Assembly (NCBI GenBank): GCA_020427155.1
Contig: JAGQOW010000021.1
Span: forward strand, 1-50,644
Length of the DNA: 50,644 nt
Source of the DNA: Planctomycetales bacterium
Lineage (GTDB): Bacteria > Planctomycetota > Planctomycetia > Pirellulales > Lacipirellulaceae
Reading direction: 5' to 3'
The position numbers were made by a program, and so were the translations under genes. This document shows positions 26,775 through 35,191 of the stretch, piece after piece. The notes under the pieces were generated by a model that did no database searches, was not told the DNA's origin, and saw only the letters and a program-made list of their open reading frames with translations. Within the stretch, counting starts at the first letter, position 1. Each line of letters opens with the position of its first letter.

Positions 26775-28154
26775 ATGTCTGCAAAGTCGATCCGCATCGG
26801 TAACGGCGCTGGCTTCTGGGGAGACAATCTCGACGCGCCGCGGCTATTAGCACAGCGCGGAGAACTGGATTACCTGACGCTTGAGTACCTGGCCGAATTG
26901 ACACTCTCAATCTTGGCCCATCAGCGAACGAAAGACCCTGCCAGCGGCTATGTGACCGATTTGGTCGACGTAGTCCGAAGTATTGGACCGCAGCTAGCCG
27001 GCAGCCCTCCCCTGAAACTTGTGACGAACGGGGGCGGCATGAATCCAGTTGGCTGTGCCAAGGCGATCGCTCGGGTGCTCGTCGAAAGCGGCTTGGGGCA
27101 ACTACGGCTCGCAGCGGTCACAGGTGACGATTTACTGCCTCAATTGGATGACCTGCTTGCTGGAGGCGAAAGTTTTTCGCATTTCGATACCGGGAAGCCG
27201 CTCGGCAACCTGCGGCGGAAGATTGTCAGCGCCAATGCCTATCTCGGCGCCGCAGGAATTGTGAATGCATTGGCAGACAATGCACAAATAGTGCTTACCG
27301 GCCGTATTGCCGATGCCGCATTGGTTGTCGGACCCGCGATTCATGAATTCGGCTGGCGTTGGGACGATTGGCACCGCCTGGGAGCCGCAATTGTCGCAGG
27401 GCATCTGATTGAATGCGGCGCGCAGGTTACTGGCGGCATGTACTCCGATTGGAACCCGCGTATCGACCTGTCGACCGTTGGCTATCCAATCGCGGAGTTG
27501 CGAGACGATGGCGCCTCGGTAATTAGCAAACCGCCCGGCACGGGGGGCGAGGTCTCCGTTGGCACCGTATCGGAACAATTAGTGTATGAAATCGCCGACC
27601 CATGCCAGTACTTTACACCAGACGCTGTGGCAAACTTCGCCAATGTGCAACTGACCCAGCAAGGCGAGAATGAAGTGCTTGTCACAGGTGGAACCGGTGC
27701 CGCCGCCCCCACCTCGCTCAAAGTCTCAATGGCGTATCACGATGGATTCACAACCTCGGCAATGATTGTCGTGGTCGGACCCCACGCAGAAGGCAAAGCG
27801 CGCTCCGCGGCTGAGGCCATACGCGCACGAGTCGAAACTGCGGGCTACGAACTAGACGAATTCGCCTTTGAGTGCTTGGGAGCAGGCGATAGCCTGCCAG
27901 GAATGGATCTATGGCGCCAGTCGTCGCAAGAAATCGTCCTGCGGGTGGCCGCTCGCGATCGTCGCCGAGAAGCGATTGACCGCTTGGCGCGCGAGCTGGC
28001 GCCGCTGGTTACTTCAGGGCCACCGGGGATCACTGGATATACTGGAGCCCGTGCACGATCGCGGCCGGTACTCGCCTATTGGCCAACCACGATTCCGCGC
28101 GAGTTGGTGCAAACAAATGTCGACGTCCGCACCGCCCAGGAGTGGCTGGTATGA
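26775..28154 (+). CDS. atuA: AtuA family (DUF1446) protein
   Basis: A 459-residue DUF1446 protein. The founding member AtuA is required for acyclic terpene (citronellol/geraniol) use in Pseudomonas, with unproven chemistry. The family opening is clear: SIRIGNGAGFWGDNLDAPR and then LDYLTLEYLAELTLSIL. LVTNGGGMNPVGCAKAI and GRIADAALVVGPAIHEFGW follow. In many AtuA proteins a ferredoxin-like domain is fused to the C-terminus; here that part is a separate gene that overlaps this stop by four bases (ATGA), so coupled translation and a two-chain complex are likely. It lies 77 bases after the carboxylase. The symbol follows the family, not a proven function. Confidence 0.85.
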   Translation: MSAKSIRIGNGAGFWGDNLDAPRLLAQRGELDYLTLEYLAELTLSILAHQRTKDPASGYVTDLVDVVRSIGPQLAGSPPLKLVTNGGGMNPVGCAKAIARVLVESGLGQLRLAAVTGDDLLPQLDDLLAGGESFSHFDTGKPLGNLRRKIVSANAYLGAAGIVNALADNAQIVLTGRIADAALVVGPAIHEFGWRWDDWHRLGAAIVAGHLIECGAQVTGGMYSDWNPRIDLSTVGYPIAELRDDGASVISKPPGTGGEVSVGTVSEQLVYEIADPCQYFTPDAVANFANVQLTQQGENEVLVTGGTGAAAPTSLKVSMAYHDGFTTSAMIVVVGPHAEGKARSAAEAIRARVETAGYELDEFAFECLGAGDSLPGMDLWRQSSQEIVLRVAARDRRREAIDRLARELAPLVTSGPPGITGYTGARARSRPVLAYWPTTIPRELVQTNVDVRTAQEWLV

Positions 28155-28501
28155 GCAAATCTATCCGTCTGGGAGAAATCGCCCACGCCCGCTCGGGCGA
28201 CAAAGGGAGTCACGCCAACGTGGGCGTCATCGCCTATAACTTGGCCGGCTACCAGCACCTGCGGTCAGTCCTTACCTCCGAAGCTGTTGAAACATTCTTT
28301 GCCCGCTTGAATCCGATCCAAGTAGAACGATTTGAATTGCCTGGGATCTATGCGCTGAATTTCTTGCTCCATGATGCACTCGCAGGAGGCGCCAGCCAAA
28401 CCCTACGGACCGATTCGCAAGGAAAAACGCTCGCGCTGGCAATCCTCGAGATGCCCATCCCCCCGCCCGAAAACCTTGCTCCGCTACGAAGAGGATGTTA
28501 A
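28151..28501 (+). CDS. AtuA-like small C-terminal domain protein
   Basis: A 116-residue protein matching the domain usually found at the C-terminus of AtuA. The conserved start IRLGEIAHARSGDKGSHANVGVIAY (shown in part: HARSGDKGSHANVGV) and the pattern VERFELPGIYALNFLL are typical. The ATG overlaps the AtuA stop and is preceded by a GGCTGGT stretch inside that gene. It probably binds AtuA and completes its active site. The role in catalysis is unknown. A natural split of a usually fused protein fits the tight overlap. Confidence 0.85.
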   Translation: MSKSIRLGEIAHARSGDKGSHANVGVIAYNLAGYQHLRSVLTSEAVETFFARLNPIQVERFELPGIYALNFLLHDALAGGASQTLRTDSQGKTLALAILEMPIPPPENLAPLRRGC

Positions 28502-28506
28502 CCCGA

Positions 28507-29298
28507 ATGTCTGAGATACTCGTACAGCGTGACATCGAAAACGGCGTCGCACAGATCTCGCTTGATCGCCCAACGCGACGCAACGCGCTTACCAGGGCCA
28601 TGATCGGCCAGTTGACTCAAGCCGTTCGCGAATCATCGAGCGACCCACAGGTTCGCCTGATAACCCTCACGGCATCAGGTTCCGTGTTTTGTGCAGGCAT
28701 GGACCTGGCCGAAATGGAACAACGCGCCAGCGGAAAGGATGGTCCAGAGCAATGGCTCGAAGATTCCATGGTTTACTGTGACCTGCTGCTAGCGATACTA
28801 GAAACACCCCAGCCTACGATGGCCTTGGTGCAAGGCCCTGCAGTTGCCGGAGGCGTGGGTATTGTACTGGCTTGCGATTTGGTGTTGGCTGCGGACGATG
28901 CCTTCTTCTCGCTGCCCGAAGCGCAGCGAGGCATCACCGCTTCGATGGTTACGCCGCTGCTCGTTTTTCGGTCCGGAGCAGGGCACGCCAGCCACCTCTT
29001 GCTGTCCGGTCAACGAGTTCTTACAACCACGATGAGCCACTGGGGACTATGCCATCAGGTTGTCCCTGCCATTCAACTTGCCAGCGCCGCCCAGGAGTGG
29101 ATTAGTTCCATCTTAAACGCTTCCCCTGCAGCGCTGGCAGCAACCAAGCAACAGATTCGCACATGCTCACAAGCTGATCTCGTCGAACAGCTTCGCCAGG
29201 CTGCTCACCACTCGGCTCAATCCCGCGGATCAGCAGACGCTCGCGAAGGCCTACAAGCCTTTTTGGAAAAAAGAAAACCGCAGTGGAGCACCCGCTGA
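28507..29298 (+). CDS. Enoyl-CoA hydratase/isomerase family protein (AtuE/LiuC-like)
   Basis: A 263-residue crotonase. Oxyanion-hole parts are GSVFCAGMDLAEM and PAVAGGVGIVLACDLVLAADDAFFSLPE. SLPEAQRGI carries a Glu at the place of one catalytic acid of hydratases; the other usual Glu position (near the GGVGI loop) reads differently, so a hydratase versus isomerase role is open. In this operon it would hydrate the carboxylated enoyl-CoA, as LiuC or AtuE does. ATG 28507 was preferred to ATG 28495 because the protein then opens normally (MSEILVQRDIENGV) and spacing from AGAGG is workable. It lies five bases after the preceding stop. Confidence 0.87.
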   Translation: MSEILVQRDIENGVAQISLDRPTRRNALTRAMIGQLTQAVRESSSDPQVRLITLTASGSVFCAGMDLAEMEQRASGKDGPEQWLEDSMVYCDLLLAILETPQPTMALVQGPAVAGGVGIVLACDLVLAADDAFFSLPEAQRGITASMVTPLLVFRSGAGHASHLLLSGQRVLTTTMSHWGLCHQVVPAIQLASAAQEWISSILNASPAALAATKQQIRTCSQADLVEQLRQAAHHSAQSRGSADAREGLQAFLEKRKPQWSTR

Positions 29299-29334
29299 TT
29301 CGGTTGCCCTGCTCGAAAGAGGAACTTTGCACAC

Positions 29335-30417
29335 ATGAGCAACCAAGATGTCAGCCGGCGCAACTTTGTACGAGGCGTGGTCGGAACGTCGCTTATTGGC
29401 TCGATGGCGTCTGCCAAGGCCTCTCCTTCCGACCCTGAGGAGCCGCGCGAAATCGATCGGGAGCAAGATATGTTTCGAGACAAACTTCTGCAGGGTCTGG
29501 GCGGTCCGTGGCCGCAACCTTGTTCCCTGGATCCAGTAATCGGAGAAGTGCTCGATAAGCCGGGCTATCGTATCGAAAAACTCTCCTTCTTGGCCGAACC
29601 AGACGATCGAGTGCCCGCTTTGCTACTCGTTCCCGACGGCGTCGCTCCGCAAACGCCAGCTCCCGGCATCTGTGTTTGGCACCAACATGCAGGACAATAT
29701 CACTTAGGGAAGTCAGAGCCCGCCGGTTTGGCCGGCAATCCTGAACATCACACGGCGGCAGCTCTGGCCAGGCTCGGATACGTCGTTCTTTGTATCGATG
29801 CCCTCGGTTTTGAAGAACGCCAGGCGCCCGAGCCGACAGGACTGCTGGGCAGGCCACGTCTGCAAAACGGCGATTACGAACGGTTTCTTTTCTTGCAGTA
29901 CCTCGTCGCAGGAAAAACCCTGGCTTGGAAGAACATCCTCGACATGCGCCGCGCAGTCGATTACCTGGAATCTCGCCCTGAAGTGCGGCCCGATCAACTT
30001 GGCTGCTATGGCCATTCGATGGGGTCGACTCACACCTGGCTCGTGGGCGGCTGGGAACCTCGCCTTCGGGCGTTGGTCGGAAACTGCTGCTTGCCAACCT
30101 ACCGAGGGATCCATCGCGAACAGCTGCTTCACTGTTTCCCCAACTTCGTCCCGGGCATCTATCCCGAAGCCGATACGCCTGATATCGCCGCGCTGATAGC
30201 ACCTCGCCCATTTCATCTGAACTTCGGCGAACTCGATACAGGTAGTCCGGTTGACGAAGCTCGCCGCGGCGCGGAACAGATTGCGGAAACTTATCGGCAA
30301 AAAGGGGTTCCACAGAACTTCAGCTATTTCGTCGAAGCCGGCGTGGGGCATTCGCTCACCGACGCTATGTGGGAAAAAACTCGAGCGTTCTTCAAGCAGC
30401 ACTTACCTATTGCTTGA
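29335..30417 (+). CDS. Tat-exported alpha/beta hydrolase (Abhydrolase_7 / acetylxylan-esterase-like)
   Basis: A 360-residue hydrolase with a twin-arginine start (SRRNFVRGVVGTSLIGSMASAKA). The core has VPALLLVPDGV, ICVWHQHAG, and the nucleophile elbow CYGHSMGSTHTWL (GHSMG). A late LNFGELDTGSPVD could hold the catalytic Asp, and GVGHSLTDAMW the His. The family includes large-substrate esterases and some dienelactone hydrolases. It follows the enoyl-CoA hydratase by 36 bases on the same strand, so it could release the substrate of the pathway from an ester outside the cytoplasm; that is inference. The Tat signal is at odds with a cytosolic CoA pathway role. Confidence 0.8.
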   Translation: MSNQDVSRRNFVRGVVGTSLIGSMASAKASPSDPEEPREIDREQDMFRDKLLQGLGGPWPQPCSLDPVIGEVLDKPGYRIEKLSFLAEPDDRVPALLLVPDGVAPQTPAPGICVWHQHAGQYHLGKSEPAGLAGNPEHHTAAALARLGYVVLCIDALGFEERQAPEPTGLLGRPRLQNGDYERFLFLQYLVAGKTLAWKNILDMRRAVDYLESRPEVRPDQLGCYGHSMGSTHTWLVGGWEPRLRALVGNCCLPTYRGIHREQLLHCFPNFVPGIYPEADTPDIAALIAPRPFHLNFGELDTGSPVDEARRGAEQIAETYRQKGVPQNFSYFVEAGVGHSLTDAMWEKTRAFFKQHLPIA

Positions 30418-30667
30418 ACTCCTTCGCCTGCTTTTCGTCGACTTAGCTCGTATGATAGCACCGCGAGTCGGCACGTAACTGCTAGCAAGATGTCAAGCTG
30501 TGAGGTTTGTACTCAAACTTCTCATTTTATCGGACTGAGGATTCGATCAGAACCTAGCGGGAAGACTGCGCGTACTCTCGCCTACGTAGTGCGGTCTTTC
30601 AGTCGCCGGCAAGGATTGCCGCCGATGCCCGCGATGCCTTTCGCCGCCGAACAAGGATGTTGGCCGG

Positions 30668-33178
30668 ATGAAGTCGAGGTCTCACACGACCCTTGATCGC
30701 CCATGGACCTGCGCCGCAGCAATTCTGCTGGGAAGTGCGCTGGTCGGTCTCTGGTGCGCGCAGGAGCCTGTCGTCCCTCAACCCGTGGAACCGACATCCC
30801 CACCTGTGCCAACACTGATCGAGCAGATCGAAGCCGAATTGGCCAAGGCGGGTTGTCCTGGATGGATGACGCTGGCTAGCGAGGGAGAGAGCGCATTGCA
30901 ATCGCCGACTCCGCCTCTGGTCCCCGAGCACATTCGTCAAACGTCAAATCGAGTCCCACAACGAGTTCCTCGAATCAAGTATCCCGTCCCGCTACGAGTG
31001 GCCAGCCGTCCTTCGCCTTCCGCTTCCACAAACCAACTTCCGTTGAGGGTTGCCGCAGCCGACGATTCTGACGACTTGCTCGACGGCGTACCCGACCTGC
31101 TTTCGCAACCAAAAAGCATTGCCCCCTCTCCTCCCGCTTCCCCTGCGGCAAAAGCCACGCCCCCACCCGCCGAAAAAGAGGAAGCAGGTGAGAGCCTACT
31201 GGACGACGAGCAAGACTTGCTACTCGCGCCGGCCAGCGAGACGCCATCGACCGATACTCCTGTCGCCTTGCCCGAACCGACTCCTACTGAGCCCAAGTCG
31301 GCTAGCGAACCCGCTTTGACCTCCCCCCCCGACGACACCTCGTCGCCAGTCACTCAACCAGCCCAACCCGAGCTGCCTGTACCACAACAAACTGAACCCG
31401 AAGAGATTCCTGCTTCACAACCCAAAGCAAGTCCATTTGCACCTCCACCCAAGTCGGCACTTCCAGCCCCTCATGCGGTCGACACCGACAAGCCTGCAGC
31501 TGCGGCTGGAAAGGGCGGCGATCAGCGCAGCTACTGCGAATACGTCGCCGACTGCCAGTACCCTTCCGCCGAAGCGTGCGCCAAGTGCCACCAGCAAAAC
31601 TACGACGAGTGGAGCGTCTCGAGCCATGCCTATGCGATGGTCTCGCCCATGTTTCATAAGTTCGAGCAGAAGATCAACGATCTTTCGCAGGGCACCATCG
31701 GTTATTTCTGTTATCGATGCCACTCGCCCGTCGGCGTCTCGCTAGGAATCTCCCGCGTTGCGCCTCTTTGGAACATACCGCAAGTTGCACGCGAAGGCAT
31801 CACCTGCGTCGCCTGTCACCGTATCAACGAGCGTTTTGGAAAAGTGAACGGCGAACGGCGAATCGTGCCCGGCGATATTCACGCACCAGTCTACGGGTCG
31901 ATCGGCGGCGACGGCGTGGCCGAGGTGATTGCCAACAAAAACGAGTACAAAGTAAAGACCTCGCCCCAAGAACAAGGCCCAGGACAAGACATTCACATAG
32001 CCGGATACTGCTTCGACCAACTGAGCAAACCCGACTTCTGTGTCTCCTGCCATCAGGTGGCGGTCCATCCGGGCATCAAGCTCGAAGTGGTCTGGGAACA
32101 ATACCGTGCGTCGCCAGCGTGCCGAAAAGGCATTTCCTGCCAGGATTGCCATATGGGCCGCATTCCCGGCGTTCCCAGCGGCTACGAGATTGCCCCCGCT
32201 GCAAAAGTGAACGACAAAATCGTCAACGCCAATCGCAAACACGCAAATCACCTGTTCTATGGCCCCGGCTATTCCATCGCCCACCCAGGCATCTTTCCTC
32301 ACAACCCCAAAGCCAGACGCTGGACGATACCCCAATGGCTCTTGTTCGACTATCGGGCCGGCTGGGGAACCGAAGAGTTTGAAGAGCGGCTGGAACAAGG
32401 AGAGATTCACACCAGCTTCCCGACGGTCTGGGCCGAAGTCGACGACCGCTACGACGCCCGTGAAATACTCGATGACAATATCAAGAAACTCCAGGAGAAA
32501 GACCTCTCGCGACTCCAACTGATGGAAAACGGCTCGCACGTCGATGGCCCGTACTTCGATAGCCCTCTCACTCGTGGCAACGACCTGCGGTTTCACTATG
32601 TCATGACCAACACGAACGAAGGACACAACCTGCCTAGCGGTTCGTTGGGCGCTCAGCCCCAGTTGTGGGCCAATGTCGTCCTCATCGGTCCCCACGGACA
32701 ACGGCTCTGGGAGTCGGGCTACACCGACCGTTGGGGAGATGTGGCCGACGTTCATTCCCAAGATGTCCAGAAAAAACGCATCCCTTTCGACTGGCAACTC
32801 TTTAATTTGCAAACGATGTTCCTCATCACCGGAGCCAAGGGCACCGATCGCGAGTTCTTCCTGCCGGTCAATCTGGACATCGACCAACTTGCCTTCCTGC
32901 GGCCTGGGGCTCAACCCATTTCCGTCATCAATCACCCGCCTTTCATTCGCATGGAAGGACGTTCGCTCGCTCCGCTCGGCTCGCGGCGAATCCCATACAA
33001 AGTTCCAGCTCACCTGATTCAAAAACCAGGATGCTATCGATTGTCTTTCCGGCTCCGAAGCCGGGCCGAACCGATCTATTTCATGCGATTTGTTGGCGCC
33101 ACCACCGAAATGCAACGTGCCATGAACGAAGGAATCCTTGATTTCCATCAGTCGTCGGTCGAGTTTGTAATCCGCTAG
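30668..33178 (+). CDS. Pentaheme c-type cytochrome with long Pro-rich linker
   Basis: An 836-residue exported multiheme cytochrome. Residues 14-30 form a signal or N-terminal anchor. Residues about 131-285 are a low-complexity Pro/Ala/Ser/Glu linker, in the style of TonB, containing two copies of an acidic motif (LLDGVPDLL and LLDDEQDLL). Five CxxCH sites follow at about residues 304 (CAKCH), 348 (CYRCH), 380 (CVACH), 458 (CVSCH) and 491 (CQDCH), with the cytochrome c554-like opening EACAKCHQQNYDEW. A 330-residue C-terminal region without Cys motifs contains beta-rich blocks. It begins 250 bases after the hydrolase and is followed, 23 bases on, by the outer-membrane barrel. Electron transfer in the periplasm is the likely role. 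Confidence 0.88.
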   Translation: MKSRSHTTLDRPWTCAAAILLGSALVGLWCAQEPVVPQPVEPTSPPVPTLIEQIEAELAKAGCPGWMTLASEGESALQSPTPPLVPEHIRQTSNRVPQRVPRIKYPVPLRVASRPSPSASTNQLPLRVAAADDSDDLLDGVPDLLSQPKSIAPSPPASPAAKATPPPAEKEEAGESLLDDEQDLLLAPASETPSTDTPVALPEPTPTEPKSASEPALTSPPDDTSSPVTQPAQPELPVPQQTEPEEIPASQPKASPFAPPPKSALPAPHAVDTDKPAAAAGKGGDQRSYCEYVADCQYPSAEACAKCHQQNYDEWSVSSHAYAMVSPMFHKFEQKINDLSQGTIGYFCYRCHSPVGVSLGISRVAPLWNIPQVAREGITCVACHRINERFGKVNGERRIVPGDIHAPVYGSIGGDGVAEVIANKNEYKVKTSPQEQGPGQDIHIAGYCFDQLSKPDFCVSCHQVAVHPGIKLEVVWEQYRASPACRKGISCQDCHMGRIPGVPSGYEIAPAAKVNDKIVNANRKHANHLFYGPGYSIAHPGIFPHNPKARRWTIPQWLLFDYRAGWGTEEFEERLEQGEIHTSFPTVWAEVDDRYDAREILDDNIKKLQEKDLSRLQLMENGSHVDGPYFDSPLTRGNDLRFHYVMTNTNEGHNLPSGSLGAQPQLWANVVLIGPHGQRLWESGYTDRWGDVADVHSQDVQKKRIPFDWQLFNLQTMFLITGAKGTDREFFLPVNLDIDQLAFLRPGAQPISVINHPPFIRMEGRSLAPLGSRRIPYKVPAHLIQKPGCYRLSFRLRSRAEPIYFMRFVGATTEMQRAMNEGILDFHQSSVEFVIR

Positions 33179-33201
33179 CTAATCGGCCGTCTGCTCAAGT
33201 T

Positions 33202-35103
33202 ATGACTTGCCCGCTCTCTCAACCTGCAAAGACGTCGCGCACCAGGCACTGGTTGGCCTTGCTGCTGGCAGTCTGGGTTTGCGCGGCATCCGTTGCTCGA
33301 GAAGTGTCGGCTGACGAACCCTTGTTCCAATTGCCTGCAATCGAAGATGAAAACACACACTGCCCGACGTCCCTTTCGCCATCAACCTTGGGCTGTGGCG
33401 ACGTCGTTTGCCGCCGCAACTCGTTGTTCCCGTCTTCGCTGCAATCGCCCTGCGAAACTCCCCTCTTTGGCTGCCCTGAGATCACGGCACAGCTGGTAGG
33501 CCCTCGTATTCTGCCGAAGGCCTCCGGCTGTCAAAACCTGCCCCCTGCAATGCCTCCGCCTGCCGCGCCGGGATACATGAGAGGCCCTACCCGCTATGGG
33601 CTCACTGCACCCGTACCGCCGTCGGTCGTTTCGGCTCACGCGCCGCCTTGGGAACAAATGCCCACGCTCGACGAACTGGACGGCGCGGTCATGAAAGCTA
33701 TTCCCCACCAGCACGATTGCCGAAGCTGTGAGTCGTCGTTCTCGACTGGCGACTTCACACCCGACCCGTTCTACGACTGCGACAGTTGGGACGCTTGCGC
33801 TGAGCTCAATGTCTATGGTGGCAAGCGGCTCAACCGAATCCAGCGTCCTGCTGTCGAGTGGGGACTGCCGCTCTATCTCAACGGCCCCATTCCTCCGTCG
33901 GGCACCGCCCTAGGCTGTACTAATCTGATCCAGCCGAAATTCTACGTCTATGGCGACTTTCGCACTGCCGTCGCACAGAACAGAAACGTCGGCAACGAAC
34001 AAACCATCTGGGCCAGCCGGCTGAATCTGGAAATCGACTTCTGGCTGACCGCCACCGAACGCTTTCACATGTTCTGGGGGCCGCTCGACGAACGGAATCA
34101 GTTCACCAGCGTCACCATCAATAGTGGCGACGCCGAATTCAACGACTTCTTTGACGGTTGGGACGAGCGTACTGACACGATGTTCTTCGAAGGGGATTTG
34201 GGATACTTGCTTGGCGGTTTGCACAACGAGTATGCCAGGTTCGACATGCCCTTCGCCGTGGGATTGATCCCGCTATTGTTCCAAAACGGCATCTGGATCG
34301 AGGATGCCTTTGTCGGCGCCGCGGTCACTATCCCAGCACGCAATCATCCTGCGCTCGACTGGTCGAACTTCGACACCACATTCTTTGTCGGCTTCGACGA
34401 GATTACTAACAACCGTGCTTTCAACAACGACAACGAAGCGGCCAACATCGTTGGGTTCACCTCCTTCATCGAAAGCCGCGGCGGTTATATCGAGGTAGGC
34501 TATGCTTTTGTCGACGATGGCGTAGACCTCGGACGCAGCTTCCACAGCTTGGGAGCTTCCTACACCCGACGATACCTGAACCTGCTTTCTAATTCGGTTC
34601 GAGTCCTGGTGAATACCGGGCAACAAGGGCCTCAGAACACTCGCACCGCCGACGGGGTATTGCTGCTGATGGAAAACAGCTTTCTCACGCGCAACCCCTA
34701 TAACGTGATTCCTTATGCCAACTTCTTTGCCGGTTACGGGACACCGCGGCCTGCTGCCCGACTCCAGGGGCCGCTGAAAAATACTGGCATCAACTTTGAA
34801 TCTGATCTTCTCACCGGCTTTCCGCTGCTCGACGATACAGGCAACAACACCTATGGAGCCGCGGTCGGAGTCGACCTGCTAGGCAACTCATTCGAGCAAC
34901 AGCTGATACTCGAAGTGGCCGCTTTGCAGGTATTCGACGATCCCTCCAGCCGCGTCGCCCCTGGCGATCAATACGCTGTCGGCGCTCGCTATCAGAAGCC
35001 CCTCAACAACTCCCTGATATTCAGGGCAGACCTGATGCATGGCTGGCTTGAGAATAGCAACGACATCTTCGGCGGCCGCGTCGAACTGCGCAAGAAGTTT
35101 TGA
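33202..35103 (+). CDS. Outer-membrane beta-barrel protein with Cys-rich N-terminal region
   Basis: A 633-residue exported protein. After a signal (LALLLAVWVCAASVARE), residues about 45-210 are rich in Pro and Cys (CGDVVCRR, HDCRSCESS, CDSWDAC) but have no CxxCH. From about residue 215 the sequence alternates like transmembrane beta strands (FYVYGDFRTAV, YIEVGYAFV, LGASYTRRYLNLLS) and ends ELRKKF with a C-terminal aromatic, typical of outer-membrane barrels. It directly follows the pentaheme gene and is convergent with the K+ channel gene. A barrel next to a multiheme cytochrome recalls porin-cytochrome conduits, but no established family was recognised. Confidence 0.75.
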   Translation: MTCPLSQPAKTSRTRHWLALLLAVWVCAASVAREVSADEPLFQLPAIEDENTHCPTSLSPSTLGCGDVVCRRNSLFPSSLQSPCETPLFGCPEITAQLVGPRILPKASGCQNLPPAMPPPAAPGYMRGPTRYGLTAPVPPSVVSAHAPPWEQMPTLDELDGAVMKAIPHQHDCRSCESSFSTGDFTPDPFYDCDSWDACAELNVYGGKRLNRIQRPAVEWGLPLYLNGPIPPSGTALGCTNLIQPKFYVYGDFRTAVAQNRNVGNEQTIWASRLNLEIDFWLTATERFHMFWGPLDERNQFTSVTINSGDAEFNDFFDGWDERTDTMFFEGDLGYLLGGLHNEYARFDMPFAVGLIPLLFQNGIWIEDAFVGAAVTIPARNHPALDWSNFDTTFFVGFDEITNNRAFNNDNEAANIVGFTSFIESRGGYIEVGYAFVDDGVDLGRSFHSLGASYTRRYLNLLSNSVRVLVNTGQQGPQNTRTADGVLLLMENSFLTRNPYNVIPYANFFAGYGTPRPAARLQGPLKNTGINFESDLLTGFPLLDDTGNNTYGAAVGVDLLGNSFEQQLILEVAALQVFDDPSSRVAPGDQYAVGARYQKPLNNSLIFRADLMHGWLENSNDIFGGRVELRKKF

Positions 35104-35191
35104 GTCGGACCGATCTCACTGCCAGACCCTCAATTGCCTAGTCAAAACCGACCAGCTCCTCGATGCCCTTCGCGTCGCCCGGCAATACAAC

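Noticed and set aside
29393..30313. A 306-codon open frame on the minus strand
   Set aside because: Antisense to the Tat-exported hydrolase with its GHSMG elbow; the peptide is Arg-rich and motif-free.
31742..33148. A 468-codon open frame on the minus strand
   Set aside because: It lies antisense to the pentaheme cytochrome gene, whose plus-strand frame has five CxxCH sites and a signal. The minus-strand peptide has no recognised motifs; high-GC antisense frames like this are expected by chance.
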